Assembly: GCA_002381565.1 (NCBI GenBank)
Contig: DFWZ01000021.1
Coordinates: 11,367-75,366, forward strand
Direction of reading: 5' to 3'
DNA length: 64,000 nt
From: Gallionella sp. UBA4121
GTDB taxonomy: Bacteria; Pseudomonadota; Gammaproteobacteria; Burkholderiales; Gallionellaceae
Shown: positions 8,721 through 18,121 of the stretch, piece by piece
Position numbering within the stretch: the first letter of the stretch is position 1
Layout of the letters: each line of letters starts with the position of its first letter
Program-made: the position numbers and the translations under genes
Notes under the pieces: generated by a model
What the model saw: only the letters and a program-made list of their open reading frames with translations
Told to the model about the DNA's origin: nothing
Databases searched by the model: none

Positions 8721-9664
8721 GACGGATTACCTTTCGTGTTGGGGCGGGGATTAAAGTTGAAGGCGCTGGCCATGGTGCGGTAAGCCTGTTTTTCGCCATC
8801 AGTCACTGCCGGTGGCAGCACGATTGCCAGCACGGCGTATAAATCGCCGGGTGGATTGCCGGGAATCCCTTTGCCCTTCAGTCGCAACTGACGCCCGGCC
8901 GCCGATCCTGCCGGTACATTGATTTGTACCGATCCTTCAGGGGTCGGCAGGATAAGAGAACAACCTAGCGCAGCTTCCCACGGGGATAGCGGCAGATCAA
9001 TAAAAACATCGCGACCATCGACGCGAAATTGCGCGTGAGGGTTAAAGCCTATTTCCAGATACAAGTCGCCCACAGGCCCGTTGCCAATGCCCGGCTCTCC
9101 TTGCCCTACCAGACGCAAGTGCTGGCCGGTACGTATGCCACGGGGTATGCGGATATCGAGCTCGCGCTCCCGCATGATGACGCGCCCCGCCTCATCCGGC
9201 ACTGGTACGCGCAGCGTAATGCTGCGCTGGGCGCCGCGATAGGCGTCTTCCAGATCGATCAACACCTTTGCGTGATGGTCTTTGCCCCGTGCATGCGTAC
9301 CGCGCCGTTGTGTTCCACCTGCTTGTCGCCCGAACAGCGACTCGAAGAAGTCGCTGTGATCCATGCCGTCACCTGCGCCAAAATCTCGCCCCCCGAACTC
9401 AAAACCGCTATTCCAGCCAGGTGGCGGCTGAAAATCTTGCCCGGCACGAGCGCCGCTACCTACCTGATCGTAGGCGGCACGTTTTTCCGGATCCTTCAGA
9501 ACAGCATAGGCCTCGCCGAGCTCTTTAAAACGTGTTTCCGCGTCGGCATCCTGGTTTACATCCGGATGATATTTGCGCGCAAGCTTGCGATAGGCGCGCT
9601 TGATCTCGTCCTGCGTCGCGCTGCGCGGCATACCGAGGGTCTCGTAGTAATCCTTGAATTTCAT
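8717..9664 (-). CDS. cbpA: CbpA, DnaJ-class co-chaperone
   Basis: Type II J-protein acting with DnaK. Starting at the ATG at 9664 (MKFKDYYETLGM) it has 315 residues: J domain with KYHPDVNQD near residue 35, a Gly/Phe-rich linker (GGRDFGAGDG), and the two C-terminal substrate-binding domains. The zinc-finger cysteines of DnaJ are absent, as expected for CbpA. A longer upstream frame (to 9748) adds 28 residues outside the family and is rejected. Transcribed with cbpM; divergent from the AsmA gene. Confidence 0.93.
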   Translation of the reverse strand: MKFKDYYETLGMPRSATQDEIKRAYRKLARKYHPDVNQDADAETRFKELGEAYAVLKDPEKRAAYDQVGSGARAGQDFQPPPGWNSGFEFGGRDFGAGDGMDHSDFFESLFGRQAGGTQRRGTHARGKDHHAKVLIDLEDAYRGAQRSITLRVPVPDEAGRVIMRERELDIRIPRGIRTGQHLRLVGQGEPGIGNGPVGDLYLEIGFNPHAQFRVDGRDVFIDLPLSPWEAALGCSLILPTPEGSVQINVPAGSAAGRQLRLKGKGIPGNPPGDLYAVLAIVLPPAVTDGEKQAYRTMASAFNFNPRPNTKGNPS

Positions 9665-9777
9665 GGCAATAAAATATACGGCTCGACAGAGTATTTGCAA
9701 AGCTACGGCAAATGATCCCGGCCGTATGTACGTCTGCGCACAGAGCACGCCGACTGACCATGGTAAATTTGCCGCAA

Positions 9778-11835
9778 ATGAAAAAATCGCTCCGCATAGC
9801 GGCAGCCTTCTCGACGGTGCTGATACTCATCGCTGCTGTCACACTGGTCGTGCTGCTCAATTTCAACTGGAACCTGGCTCGCCCTTGGCTCAATGCGCAC
9901 ACCAGCGAAGCGCTCGGTCGCCCGTTCGCAATTGCAGGTGATCTGTCACTGACCTGGGAAAAACAGACCTCAATTGACCATAATCAAAGTTGGCGCGGCA
10001 GTATCCCGTGGCCTCATTTAGTCGCGCAAAACATACATATCAGCAATCCGCCAGACATGGCTCCAGCCAGCAATACGACTGCGACGACCGAAATGGTGAG
10101 CATTAAACTGATCGCTTTTTCGCTGAACCCTTTCGCATTACTGAAAAAAGATATCGAAATTCCCGTCCTGAGTTTCGACTCGCCCGTCATAAACCTGCTG
10201 CGCAACGCTGATGGCAAGAACAACTGGACCTTCAGGAACAACGATCAACCTTCGCCCTGGCAACTGAGATTGCAGCGCGTCGTTTTCTCCAAAGGCAGCG
10301 TCCACCTAGTCGATGCCATCCGGCATGCCGATGTAACGGCCGATATCGATACGCTGGGTGCGGACCCGACCTATGGTGTGGTGTGGCAATTGCACGGCCA
10401 ACTGGCTGGCGATGCGGTCAGCGGCACGGGCCGCGCAGGTGCCGTGTTATCGCTGCAACAGCAAACGGCGCCCTACCCTATCCTGGCCCGGCTTCACATT
10501 GGCAAAACTGTAATCGCAGTGAAAGGCACGCTGACCAAACCTTCTGATCTGGCAGCGCTGGACATGCAACTGAGTGTGTCCGGTGTAAGCATGAGCCACC
10601 TGTATGCGATAAGCGGCATCTACCTGCCGGAAACGCCGCCATTTGCAACCGAAGGTCATCTGACAGGTACGCTAGGGCCGCATGGCAGCCGCTGGATTTT
10701 TGATAATTTCAGCGGCAAGGTAGGTGCCAGTGATATAGGGGGCCGCCTCGACTATCAATCAAGGCTGCCACGCCCGCTGCTATCCGGTGTGGTCGTGTCT
10801 CACATGTTGCACTTTTCCGATCTGGCGCCCCTGATTGGTGCAGACTCGAATGCCAGCAAAGTCAGACGCGGAGCCGCCACGATCCAGCCTGCAAATAAAG
10901 TGTTGCCCGTCGAACCGTTCAAGACGGAACGCTGGAGCAGCATCGATGCTGACATAAAATTCAGCGCCGAAAAAATTATCCGTAACAAGGAATTACCCAT
11001 CAACAAACTGATGACGAATGTGCATCTGCAAGACGGCGTACTGTCCTTGCTGCCGCTCAATTTCGGTATGGCAGGAGGAAATGTGAGTTCAGACATTACG
11101 CTCGATGGTGGCAGAAAGTCCGGCAAGAACGCGATCAAGGCAACGATGAAAGTGACGGCCCGCCATTTGCAGCTGAAACAATTGTTCCCCGCCTTCCAGC
11201 CGCTGCAAGCCAGTATCGGTGAAATCAATGGCGATGCATCGTTATCAGCGGTCGGCAATTCCATCGCCAGCTTGCTGGGTGATGCCAATGGCGAACTCAA
11301 GTTGCTCATCAATCAGGGCACCGTCAGCAAACTGTTACTTGAAGAAATGGGCCTGAATATTGGGAATGTGATCCTCACCAGCCTGGCAGGCGACAAACCG
11401 GTCAAACTCAATTGCATGGCGACTGATTTAGGCGTGACCAACGGACTGATGCAGACGCGCAGTTTTATCATCGACACGGACGATGCGATCATTGACGTCA
11501 GCGGCAACATCAATCTGGCCCAGGAAAAACTGAATTTAACCATCAAAACAAATAGCAAAGGACTCCGCGTGTTATCGCTCAGAGCGCCGATCTATGTGCG
11601 CGGCAGTTTCAAGCAACCGCATGTGCGTGTCGACAAGGGCGTCATGGCCATGAAAGCGGGGAGCGCAATTGCGCTGATCGTCCTGGCGCCGGTCGCGGCC
11701 TTGATACCCTTGATCAACACAGGACCGGGGAAAGACAGCGAATGCGCAAAGCTCCTGGCCGTCGCACGAGTCAATCCGGTATCGCCGCCCCCCGGCAAGA
11801 CCTACCATAAAAAAATCAAGCCTGCCGGTCCGTAA
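9778..11835 (+). CDS. AsmA family inner-membrane/periplasmic protein
   Basis: A 685-residue protein with an N-terminal signal anchor (ILIAAVTLVVLLNF) and a large periplasmic beta-rich body. AsmA landmarks are RPFAIAGDLSLTW near the N terminus, the intermediate DNIHISNP-like segment and the C-terminal SIGEINGDASLSAVGNS ... INLAQEKLNLTIKTNSKGLRVLSLRAPIYVRGSFKQPHV. The family belongs to the bridge-like lipid-transfer group. An ATG at 9760 is an alternative start; neither has a clear ribosome site. Single gene, convergent with the efflux operon. Confidence 0.88.
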   Translation: MKKSLRIAAAFSTVLILIAAVTLVVLLNFNWNLARPWLNAHTSEALGRPFAIAGDLSLTWEKQTSIDHNQSWRGSIPWPHLVAQNIHISNPPDMAPASNTTATTEMVSIKLIAFSLNPFALLKKDIEIPVLSFDSPVINLLRNADGKNNWTFRNNDQPSPWQLRLQRVVFSKGSVHLVDAIRHADVTADIDTLGADPTYGVVWQLHGQLAGDAVSGTGRAGAVLSLQQQTAPYPILARLHIGKTVIAVKGTLTKPSDLAALDMQLSVSGVSMSHLYAISGIYLPETPPFATEGHLTGTLGPHGSRWIFDNFSGKVGASDIGGRLDYQSRLPRPLLSGVVVSHMLHFSDLAPLIGADSNASKVRRGAATIQPANKVLPVEPFKTERWSSIDADIKFSAEKIIRNKELPINKLMTNVHLQDGVLSLLPLNFGMAGGNVSSDITLDGGRKSGKNAIKATMKVTARHLQLKQLFPAFQPLQASIGEINGDASLSAVGNSIASLLGDANGELKLLINQGTVSKLLLEEMGLNIGNVILTSLAGDKPVKLNCMATDLGVTNGLMQTRSFIIDTDDAIIDVSGNINLAQEKLNLTIKTNSKGLRVLSLRAPIYVRGSFKQPHVRVDKGVMAMKAGSAIALIVLAPVAALIPLINTGPGKDSECAKLLAVARVNPVSPPPGKTYHKKIKPAGP

Positions 11836-11842
11836 CCGCTGA

Positions 11843-11877
11843 TAAAAACAGGAATGTCTAATTGAATTTATTCCTGT
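11843..11877 (-). terminator. Terminator of the marR-efflux operon
   Basis: On the minus strand the 8-bp arms ACAGGAAT and ATTCCTGT enclose a 14-base loop and are followed by TTTTT. It sits about 38 bp downstream of the last gene of the efflux operon and lies between convergent genes. Confidence 0.6.
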
Positions 11878-11914
11878 CTTAGCAACCCCATGTGAGCCAT
11901 CACGGTTTTCAGGT

Positions 11915-12787
11915 TTATTTAGCGGGCTTGACGATCACGGAACACGTCATGCCGGCGACCAGCACCATATCTTTCGGAATTGCGTCCAGCCTGATGCGTA
12001 CCGGCACGCGTTGAGCGAGCCTTACCCAGTTAAAACTGGGGTTGACGTTGGCAAGCAGCGTGACATCAGTCGGGTTGTCCCGGTCAGTAATGCCACGCGC
12101 GATGCTTTCCACGTGGCCCTTTAACAGATGTTTGTTCCCCAGCAGACGAATCTCAGCCGGGTCGCCCACATGAATCAGCGGGAGCTTGTGTTCTTCAAAG
12201 TAACCGTAAACCCAGAACGAATGCTGGTCGATCAGCGCCAGTTTCGCAACTCCTATCTGCGTAAAGTCCCCCGGGCGGATCAGCAAATTGGACACCCAGC
12301 CATCGACAGGGGAACGCACCACAGTGCGCTCGACGTTGAGTTTCGCCTGATCAAGTTGAGCCTGTGCTGCGGCATATTCCGCCTTGGCGCTGGCGGCAAG
12401 CAGATCCGTATCCTCACGATTTTCACGGGAGATGACCTGATCGTCGAGCGCGATGCGGCGGGCAGCCTGACCGCGTTTCATTTGCAGCATCAGCCGGCGC
12501 TCATCGACGACCGCCTGAGCTTGCGCCAGGACGTGGAGATAATGCACATCATCCACGCGAAACAGCAGATCGCCGCGATGTACGAACTGGTTGTCGCGTA
12601 CCGCCACTTCGGTGACCAGCCCCGCCACATCCGGCGCAATATTGACAACATCGGCCCGTACCCGGCCGTCACGCGTCCACGGGGTATCCATGTAACGTAC
12701 CCATAGCATACGACCAAGCATGATGGCCAGCACGACCAGAGTCAGGGTGATGGCAATGCTTAACAGGCGCTTTTGCAATTCTTTCAT
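11915..12787 (-). CDS. HlyD-family periplasmic adaptor of FUSC-type efflux pump (AaeA-like)
   Basis: Membrane-fusion subunit linking pump and outer-membrane channel. The 290 residues comprise an N-terminal anchor (LLSIAITLTLVVLAIMLGRMLW), the barrel-lipoyl half (TRDGRVRADVVNIAPDVAGLVTEVAVRDNQFVHRGDLLFRVDD), a short helical hairpin and the closing lipoyl half (NVERTVVRSPVDGWVSNLLIRPGDF). Last gene of a five-gene operon, ten bases after the DUF1656 gene. E. coli AaeA with AaeB and AaeX exports aromatic acids; the substrate here is unknown. Confidence 0.9.
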   Translation of the reverse strand: MKELQKRLLSIAITLTLVVLAIMLGRMLWVRYMDTPWTRDGRVRADVVNIAPDVAGLVTEVAVRDNQFVHRGDLLFRVDDVHYLHVLAQAQAVVDERRLMLQMKRGQAARRIALDDQVISRENREDTDLLAASAKAEYAAAQAQLDQAKLNVERTVVRSPVDGWVSNLLIRPGDFTQIGVAKLALIDQHSFWVYGYFEEHKLPLIHVGDPAEIRLLGNKHLLKGHVESIARGITDRDNPTDVTLLANVNPSFNWVRLAQRVPVRIRLDAIPKDMVLVAGMTCSVIVKPAK

Positions 12788-12797
12788 GTCGAAATCC

Positions 12798-12998
12798 TTA
12801 TCGGTAAATCAGCAGCCCATATGCCGAAAACAGGCATCCGAACACAGCCAGGCGGAACAATGCGGGATACCACAGGTGGCGATAAATGCCATAGCGGACG
12901 AACAACCAGTCCAGCAGCAAAGAACAGCAGAGCGCTGCCAGAAAAGCCAGCAGCAATGCCGGCACCAGCGCATCAAACAGTGCAATTTCGCGTGGCAT
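12798..12998 (-). CDS. DUF1656 small membrane protein (AaeX-like)
   Basis: Sixty-six residues with two membrane segments (ALVPALLLAFLAALCCSLLLDWLF and LFRLAVFGCLFSAYGLLIY) around the RYGIYRHLWYPALFR loop typical of DUF1656/AaeX. It sits between the FUSC pump and the HlyD adaptor, three and ten bases from its neighbours, the classical arrangement. Probably an accessory subunit. Confidence 0.92.
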   Translation of the reverse strand: MPREIALFDALVPALLLAFLAALCCSLLLDWLFVRYGIYRHLWYPALFRLAVFGCLFSAYGLLIYR

Positions 12999-13001
12999 AA
13001 C

Positions 13002-15149
13002 TCAGATTTTCCTGGTTACAGGTGCTGCCAGCACGGATTTTTCGTCCAGCAGTACGCTGTTAATGAAGTGCAGCATGACTCGCAACTGATGACGGGAAGC
13101 ATGACGCATCTGGCCCCCGCTGTCGGCTAACACGGTCATCGCGGCTTTAATGGCCAAAATCGCAGCCTGGCGGTGCGCGGTGGAGGGCGAGGCGTAAAGA
13201 TCAGCGATGCGCGCCAGACTGATCGTCAGCGCACGTGTCACGCCTTCGTGATCAATCTCATTCATTTGCTCCCGCAACGCAATGACCACATGACCGATTT
13301 CCAGGCTGGACAGCAGCCAGTCGATGACATCCTTGTCTTGTGCATTTGCAACACGCTGCGCACTGCCGGAACGCTGCACCAGATCGCGTGCAGCGGTTTC
13401 CAGCCTGGCACGACGCAGTGGCAATGGTTCACGGCAGGCCACGACCACCAGTTCGCGTAACGCACGGGCGACTCGCCGGCGCGACCAGCTGCTATTACTC
13501 AGATCAATCAGGCTGTACATGGCACCGGACATGAGGATGGCAATGAAGTCAGCAATAGCTTCATTCATAAACATCACAGGGTTGCTGCTATAGATACTGT
13601 TGAATCCGACATGCGACAAAAAAACAATGAAAATTCCGGCGCCGACCATCGCAATGTCAGGCCTTGTTGTTATCCAGGCGGCAATGACGATCACAGGAGT
13701 CACGGCCAACGCCAGCATCACGAAACCTTGCGCCTGCGGCAGCAATTGAAAGTTACAGAAATAGATCAGCATGGTACCGATCACGGCTCCGCTGATATAG
13801 AGCTTGATAGTGCGTGTGGGTGACGGCGAACTGGCAAAAAGGGTGCTGGAAATAACACCGAGGGTGATCGCTTCGGTGCCGGAGGGCCAATCGGTAAAAA
13901 TCCATAGCGCGGCCATCACGGCCAAAACCAGGGTGCCGCGCAATCCGGCCAAGGTAACGGCCAACGGGTCGAAATGCAATTCCAGGCGTAACGGTGCTTC
14001 GGTCAATACCTTCTTGCGCAGCGATCCATGCGCTTCCGCCAGTGAGGTGTATGTACTGACATATGCCCGAAGCTCGTCGGAAAAACGCTGTATCAACTCC
14101 GCACCCGTATCGAAATCAAGCCGTGCATCAGGATTCATTCCAGCGGAAAAATGCCTGCTTGCTGACGTCAGCCGTTGCGGGTAAGTATCGCGGAGCATCT
14201 TCAACCTGGCTGCGATTTGCATCGCTTCAATCTCAGTGCGCGCACTGCGTCCGTTTATAGAAAACGCTTCGCCCAGAGGTTGATAGAGCGCAAGCAATGC
14301 TGCGACGACCTCAGCATGCCCGGTCGCGCGCTGGCGGCCCAGCAGCTGTTCGAGCGCATGAAAACTGGTCGACACTTCCATGAACTCTGCATTGAGCAGA
14401 CTCAGTCGCAAGCGATGCGTGCGCGAATCGTCACTCTCCATTGCGCTGGAGGAACGGAAAGACTCAAGACTGAAAATATCACTGATAAAGCGCAACAGGG
14501 CAGGACGTGAGGAGCCGTCAGCCACCGTGTTAATTTCGACGGAACGCAACAAATCTGAAAAATCACTAAAGCGCTGGCGCACCGATGCCAGCATCACGCC
14601 CCACATGCGTTGCGGAAAAATCAGGTCGCTGACGATAGTGGCGCACAATAAGCCGATCAGGATTTCAGAAATGCGCGTAACGCCTATACTGAAAGTCAGC
14701 GCAGGATTGAGCGTGGCAGGCAGGCCAACAATGCACAGCGTGTATCCCGCCAGCACGAATCCATACGATTGATGGTTGCGGTACATCATGGAACCTGCGG
14801 TGCAAAGTCCGATCCACAGCGCCATGCACAGCAAAAACAATACTCGCTCCTGTGCGAACATAGCCACCAGAAAAAACGACATGGCAATGCCCACCAGCGT
14901 ACCTAACAGGCGGTAGAAACTCTTGGCAAATACCATCCCGGCGCGGGACTGCATGACGATAGCGACCGTCATCATCGCCGTACGGGGCTGATCAAGTTCG
15001 AAACGCAGTGACAGCCACATAGCCAGCAAACAGGCGATCAACACCTTGATGATGTAAGCTAAGGTAACGGAATTGTTATTCCACCAGTCGTACAGGCCGG
15101 ATTGCAGCAGGATGCGGCTATCGTGAATGCGCGCGGCGGACATGATCAT
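13002..15149 (-). CDS. FUSC-family inner-membrane efflux pump (AaeB/YccS-like)
   Basis: A 715-residue transporter with two membrane blocks (from about residue 25 to 185 and about 390 to 540) separated and followed by long soluble regions, the fusaric-acid-resistance layout. Recognisable parts are LDQPRTAMMTVAIVMQSRAG in the first block and WPSGTEAITLGVISSTLFASSPSP in the second. The ATG overlaps the stop of the upstream outer-membrane factor gene by four bases. It would energise export of aromatic or phenolic compounds; the substrate is inferred only from family. Confidence 0.92.
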   Translation of the reverse strand: MIMSAARIHDSRILLQSGLYDWWNNNSVTLAYIIKVLIACLLAMWLSLRFELDQPRTAMMTVAIVMQSRAGMVFAKSFYRLLGTLVGIAMSFFLVAMFAQERVLFLLCMALWIGLCTAGSMMYRNHQSYGFVLAGYTLCIVGLPATLNPALTFSIGVTRISEILIGLLCATIVSDLIFPQRMWGVMLASVRQRFSDFSDLLRSVEINTVADGSSRPALLRFISDIFSLESFRSSSAMESDDSRTHRLRLSLLNAEFMEVSTSFHALEQLLGRQRATGHAEVVAALLALYQPLGEAFSINGRSARTEIEAMQIAARLKMLRDTYPQRLTSASRHFSAGMNPDARLDFDTGAELIQRFSDELRAYVSTYTSLAEAHGSLRKKVLTEAPLRLELHFDPLAVTLAGLRGTLVLAVMAALWIFTDWPSGTEAITLGVISSTLFASSPSPTRTIKLYISGAVIGTMLIYFCNFQLLPQAQGFVMLALAVTPVIVIAAWITTRPDIAMVGAGIFIVFLSHVGFNSIYSSNPVMFMNEAIADFIAILMSGAMYSLIDLSNSSWSRRRVARALRELVVVACREPLPLRRARLETAARDLVQRSGSAQRVANAQDKDVIDWLLSSLEIGHVVIALREQMNEIDHEGVTRALTISLARIADLYASPSTAHRQAAILAIKAAMTVLADSGGQMRHASRHQLRVMLHFINSVLLDEKSVLAAPVTRKI

Positions 15150-16603
15150 CGCGGCGCAGCCTGGCTGCCGATCACGTCCTTGGCGCCGCCCCCTAAGGCG
15201 CGCATCAGGCCGGCATAGGCATCCAGCCTTGCCGCCTGCATCTGAACAAGGGTTTCCTGCTGCCGCAACTCTGAAATTCTGGCATCCAGCACATGCTGGT
15301 AATTGTCCAGTCCGGCACGATAACTCGCTTGTGCCAGTGTATAAGTCTTATGTGCCAGTTGCATTGCAGTTTCGGCCTCTGCACGCTGTTTAGCGTTCGA
15401 TTGCAACGTCGCAAGCTGATCGGAAACATCCTGCAATGCTCGAAGCAGCAAGCCATTGTAGTTTTCCACAGCGATGTCATAGGCGGCGGTTTTAACCGAC
15501 AGATTGCCACGTCGGCGACCGCCGTCAAAAATGGGCAGCGAAATGGCAGGCCCAACTCCGCCGATCGCCCCCGCATTGCTGATCATCTGAGCGAATCCAA
15601 ATGACTGAAAACCTGCAAAGGCAAGCAAATTAATGTTGGGGTAAAACGCAGCTTTAGCACCTGCGATATTCTGCTGCGCTGCCTCTATACGCCAGCGACA
15701 GGCTTGCATGTCCGGTCGCCGGCCAATCAGGTTTGCCGGCAACTGATCCGGCAGGCCAACCGGCGCATTAAGTTGCATTGTCGGACGTGTCATCCCCTCT
15801 CCTGCGCCCGGCCCTTGCCCAGAAAGCGCGGAAATCTGGTTGCGCAACAGCACAATACGCATATCAATTGCTTCTATTTTCGCGCGAGCCAGCGGCAAAG
15901 GCACTTCAACCTCGCTGACCTGAAACTCTGTGCCAAGCCCGGCTTTCAGGCTGCGCCGCGCAATGGCGATGCGCTGTTCAATCTGCTCCATATGCTCCGC
16001 AGCGATATCACGCAGGCCAAACTCCATCGCCATTTGCACATAACTGCGGACAACAGCATTCACCAGTTCCAGTTTAACCTGCTGTGATTCCGCTGCGGCT
16101 GCCCTGGTTTCATTTACCGACGCACGCCATATACTTTCCTGGCGCCCCCACAAATCCAAATCGTACGCCAAGGACAGCTGTGCCTTGTTGTTCCAGATAG
16201 TATTTCCAGCCCACGGGGGCGGGATGTATTGAAGCGCAGTAAAACGTTCACGCATAATCGACGTATCGGCGCTGATATCAGGCAAGGTTTCTGCATGCAT
16301 GCTGTCAGCAACCCCCTGCGACAATGCAATGCGGTTCCGCGCCACGAGGAGCGTTGGGTTGTCGGCGATCGTTCTGGCAATCAGGTCGTCAAGTTGCAGG
16401 TCGCCATAAACCTTCCACCATTCATCGGTGGGCCATACTGTTATTTGTGCCTTCGCGATGGTTTTGCCTGCATCGAATGCATTGGCATCTTTTATCTGTG
16501 CATGCGTCTCTATCCCTGACATGCGTGCACATCCAGCCAGCACAAATATCACTGCGGATATGAGCGGAAAACTTACCCAAAATTTACAATCGACCCTGTC
16601 CAT
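15146..16603 (-). CDS. Outer-membrane efflux lipoprotein, NodT/OprM family
   Basis: TolC-like channel of the same tripartite pump. The signal sequence ends in a lipobox (FVLAGC, lipidated Cys near residue 25). The 485 residues hold two repeated outer-membrane-factor units, with LDDLIARTIADNPTLLVARNRIALSQ at the start and LDARISELRQQETLVQMQAARLDAYAGLMRALGGG at the end. Translationally coupled to the FUSC gene and 74 bp downstream of marR. Confidence 0.93.
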   Translation of the reverse strand: MDRVDCKFWVSFPLISAVIFVLAGCARMSGIETHAQIKDANAFDAGKTIAKAQITVWPTDEWWKVYGDLQLDDLIARTIADNPTLLVARNRIALSQGVADSMHAETLPDISADTSIMRERFTALQYIPPPWAGNTIWNNKAQLSLAYDLDLWGRQESIWRASVNETRAAAAESQQVKLELVNAVVRSYVQMAMEFGLRDIAAEHMEQIEQRIAIARRSLKAGLGTEFQVSEVEVPLPLARAKIEAIDMRIVLLRNQISALSGQGPGAGEGMTRPTMQLNAPVGLPDQLPANLIGRRPDMQACRWRIEAAQQNIAGAKAAFYPNINLLAFAGFQSFGFAQMISNAGAIGGVGPAISLPIFDGGRRRGNLSVKTAAYDIAVENYNGLLLRALQDVSDQLATLQSNAKQRAEAETAMQLAHKTYTLAQASYRAGLDNYQHVLDARISELRQQETLVQMQAARLDAYAGLMRALGGGAKDVIGSQAAPR

Positions 16604-16677
16604 TTTTGTATCGCGTTCCGTAAAACCAGAGTTAAACTAATTAGCTCCCTAACGAGACACATAAAAAATTTAAACCC

Positions 16678-17181
16678 TCATTTCATTGCATTGATGTTTG
16701 CAGCAAGATCCTTGACAGCACTGACCATGGCGTCGCGCCGTTCGACCGTAAGGCACGACATCAGCAATTTCACTTTATTGTAGTAATCGGGCATGACTTC
16801 ATCCATTTTCTGCTGCCCGGCCGGCGTCAGTCTGATCAGAAGCTTTCTGCGATCGGTCGTGTCCAGCAGTCGCACGACCAGCCCTTCCCGCTCAAGACCA
16901 TCAATAAATCCTGTCATAGTCGCCTTGGTAACCCCCGCCTTTTCAGCCAGATCAGTGGGTGAAGAGGTTAAATCATCCTGCCTCATCAACAGCACGAGAA
17001 CCCACCATCTGCCCTGCAGAAGACTATGCTGAGCCAGCAACATGTCGAGCGCACTTGAAAGGTCAGAGCTGGCACGCAACAGATTAACAAAATCTGAAAT
17101 CGCCTTGATGTCGGCGTCAGGGTAACGCTTGACAAGTTTCTCAAGACTTTTTGAATTAGGTAATTCTTTAAGTAGCAGCAT
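16678..17181 (-). CDS. MarR-family regulator of the efflux operon
   Basis: A winged-helix repressor of 167 residues from the ATG at 17181. The DNA-binding unit reads DLTSSPTDLAEKAGVTKATMTGFIDGLEREGLVVRLLDTTDRRKLLIRLTPAG, with the D-R-R wing. It leads the operon and probably senses the pump substrate. The frame extends to 17241, but the added residues are hydrophobic and unlike MarR, and they would run through a copy of the promoter-operator duplicated at 17192-17221. The start at 17181 would make the mRNA nearly leaderless. Confidence 0.88.
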   Translation of the reverse strand: MLLLKELPNSKSLEKLVKRYPDADIKAISDFVNLLRASSDLSSALDMLLAQHSLLQGRWWVLVLLMRQDDLTSSPTDLAEKAGVTKATMTGFIDGLEREGLVVRLLDTTDRRKLLIRLTPAGQQKMDEVMPDYYNKVKLLMSCLTVERRDAMVSAVKDLAANINAMK

Positions 17182-17191
17182 AGTGCCGGCA

Positions 17192-17221
17192 ATGATAATA
17201 AGGAACCATACTTTATGGCAA
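17192..17221 (-). promoter_or_regulatory. Promoter-operator copy 1, reading into marR
   Basis: On the minus strand: -35 TTGCCA (17221-17216), 18-bp spacer containing AAGTATGGTTCCTTA, -10 TATCAT (17197-17192). It matches copy 2 (17342-17370) across almost its whole length, apart from one inserted base and a few substitutions. The GTATGGTTCCTTAT core is a degenerate palindrome of MarR-operator type. Distance to the ATG at 17181 is only 10 bp. Confidence 0.6.
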
Positions 17222-17341
17222 GTTAAATTTCCATAACTCATGCAGATGTATGGCCAGCCCCGGTGTGCAACCCGGTATTTGACGACATGTCACGATATAA
17301 ACAACCGGAAGTCTGCTTGATGCGAAAACCATAAAAAATAC

Positions 17342-17387
17342 TTGCATTAAGTATGGTACCTTACTATAATGAACCTTACTATGATGC
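17342..17387 (+). promoter_or_regulatory. Promoter-operator copy 2 with tandem repeat, reading to the small exported protein
   Basis: -35 TTGCAT (17342-17347), 17-bp spacer, perfect -10 TATAAT (17365-17370). The spacer holds the near-palindrome GTATGGTACCTTAC (12 of 14 symmetric). From 17358 two tandem 15-bp units follow, ACCTTACTATAATGA and ACCTTACTATGATGC. This is a likely MarR binding region and would leave about 197 bases of leader before the ATG at 17574. Confidence 0.7.
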
Positions 17388-17573
17388 TGTTTACCAAACG
17401 ACCTGACTCAAAAACGCCTGAAATCCTGCCCGGATACCGGACAGGGGAACAAGGGGATTCAGCATGTTAAAAAATTGACTGCGGACGGTATCTGTCAGTT
17501 CATTTTTTTTAAGCCTGTAATTAGGCCCCGTATCAATATTCTTGGCAATTTAACTTTAATAAAGGAAAAACAA

Positions 17574-17825
17574 ATGAATGCGAAAAAAATTTCGATCGTT
17601 GGTATGTTGGCAGTTACGTTTTCATCTGTCGCCGTTGCAGGACCTGACTGGGAAATCATTCATAGAGCCGAAGCACGCAAAATATCTCATGACCAGGAGC
17701 TTATGAATAACGGCATGAAAAAGAATGTTACTTTTCTCGAACACGGCCCACGTGCAACATCAACGCCATACATGAATGCGGAACAGAAGTTGGAATCAGC
17801 GCAAAAACGTGGCTCAAGAAATTAA
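17574..17825 (+). CDS. Small exported protein, 83 residues, unknown
   Basis: Signal peptide MNAKKISIVGMLAVTFSSVAVA, then a short mature part GPDWEIIHRAEARK...HGPRATSTPYMNAEQKLESAQKRGSRN: charged, no cysteine, helical. AAAGGA precedes the ATG at 17574; the longer frame from 17475 lacks a ribosome site and would bury the signal peptide. Shares a regulatory region with the divergent marR-efflux operon, so it is probably controlled by the same MarR protein. I do not recognise the family. Confidence 0.75.
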   Translation: MNAKKISIVGMLAVTFSSVAVAGPDWEIIHRAEARKISHDQELMNNGMKKNVTFLEHGPRATSTPYMNAEQKLESAQKRGSRN

Positions 17826-18121
17826 AGGCGAACCAAATATCCGGTTCATCCGCGCAGTGGCTTTGTTATCCGCAGCCGACGTGAGTGCAGTTACGCGCCT
17901 GGCAAGATCGAGCGCCATGAGTTGGCTCAGAAAAAATGCTGCCTGGAACGTTGATGCGTTATAGCGGTGATGCATGAACAGGTGCTTTGCGACCGCCCAT
18001 AGAACGATGGCAGTATTCACACCAGTTAACCTATATCAAATTCAATCGTTTTCCAGTAACCGATTAATTACACGGGGGAGTTCAGCAACACATGGCATAT
18101 CTAAAAAAATAGGGGTAAAAG

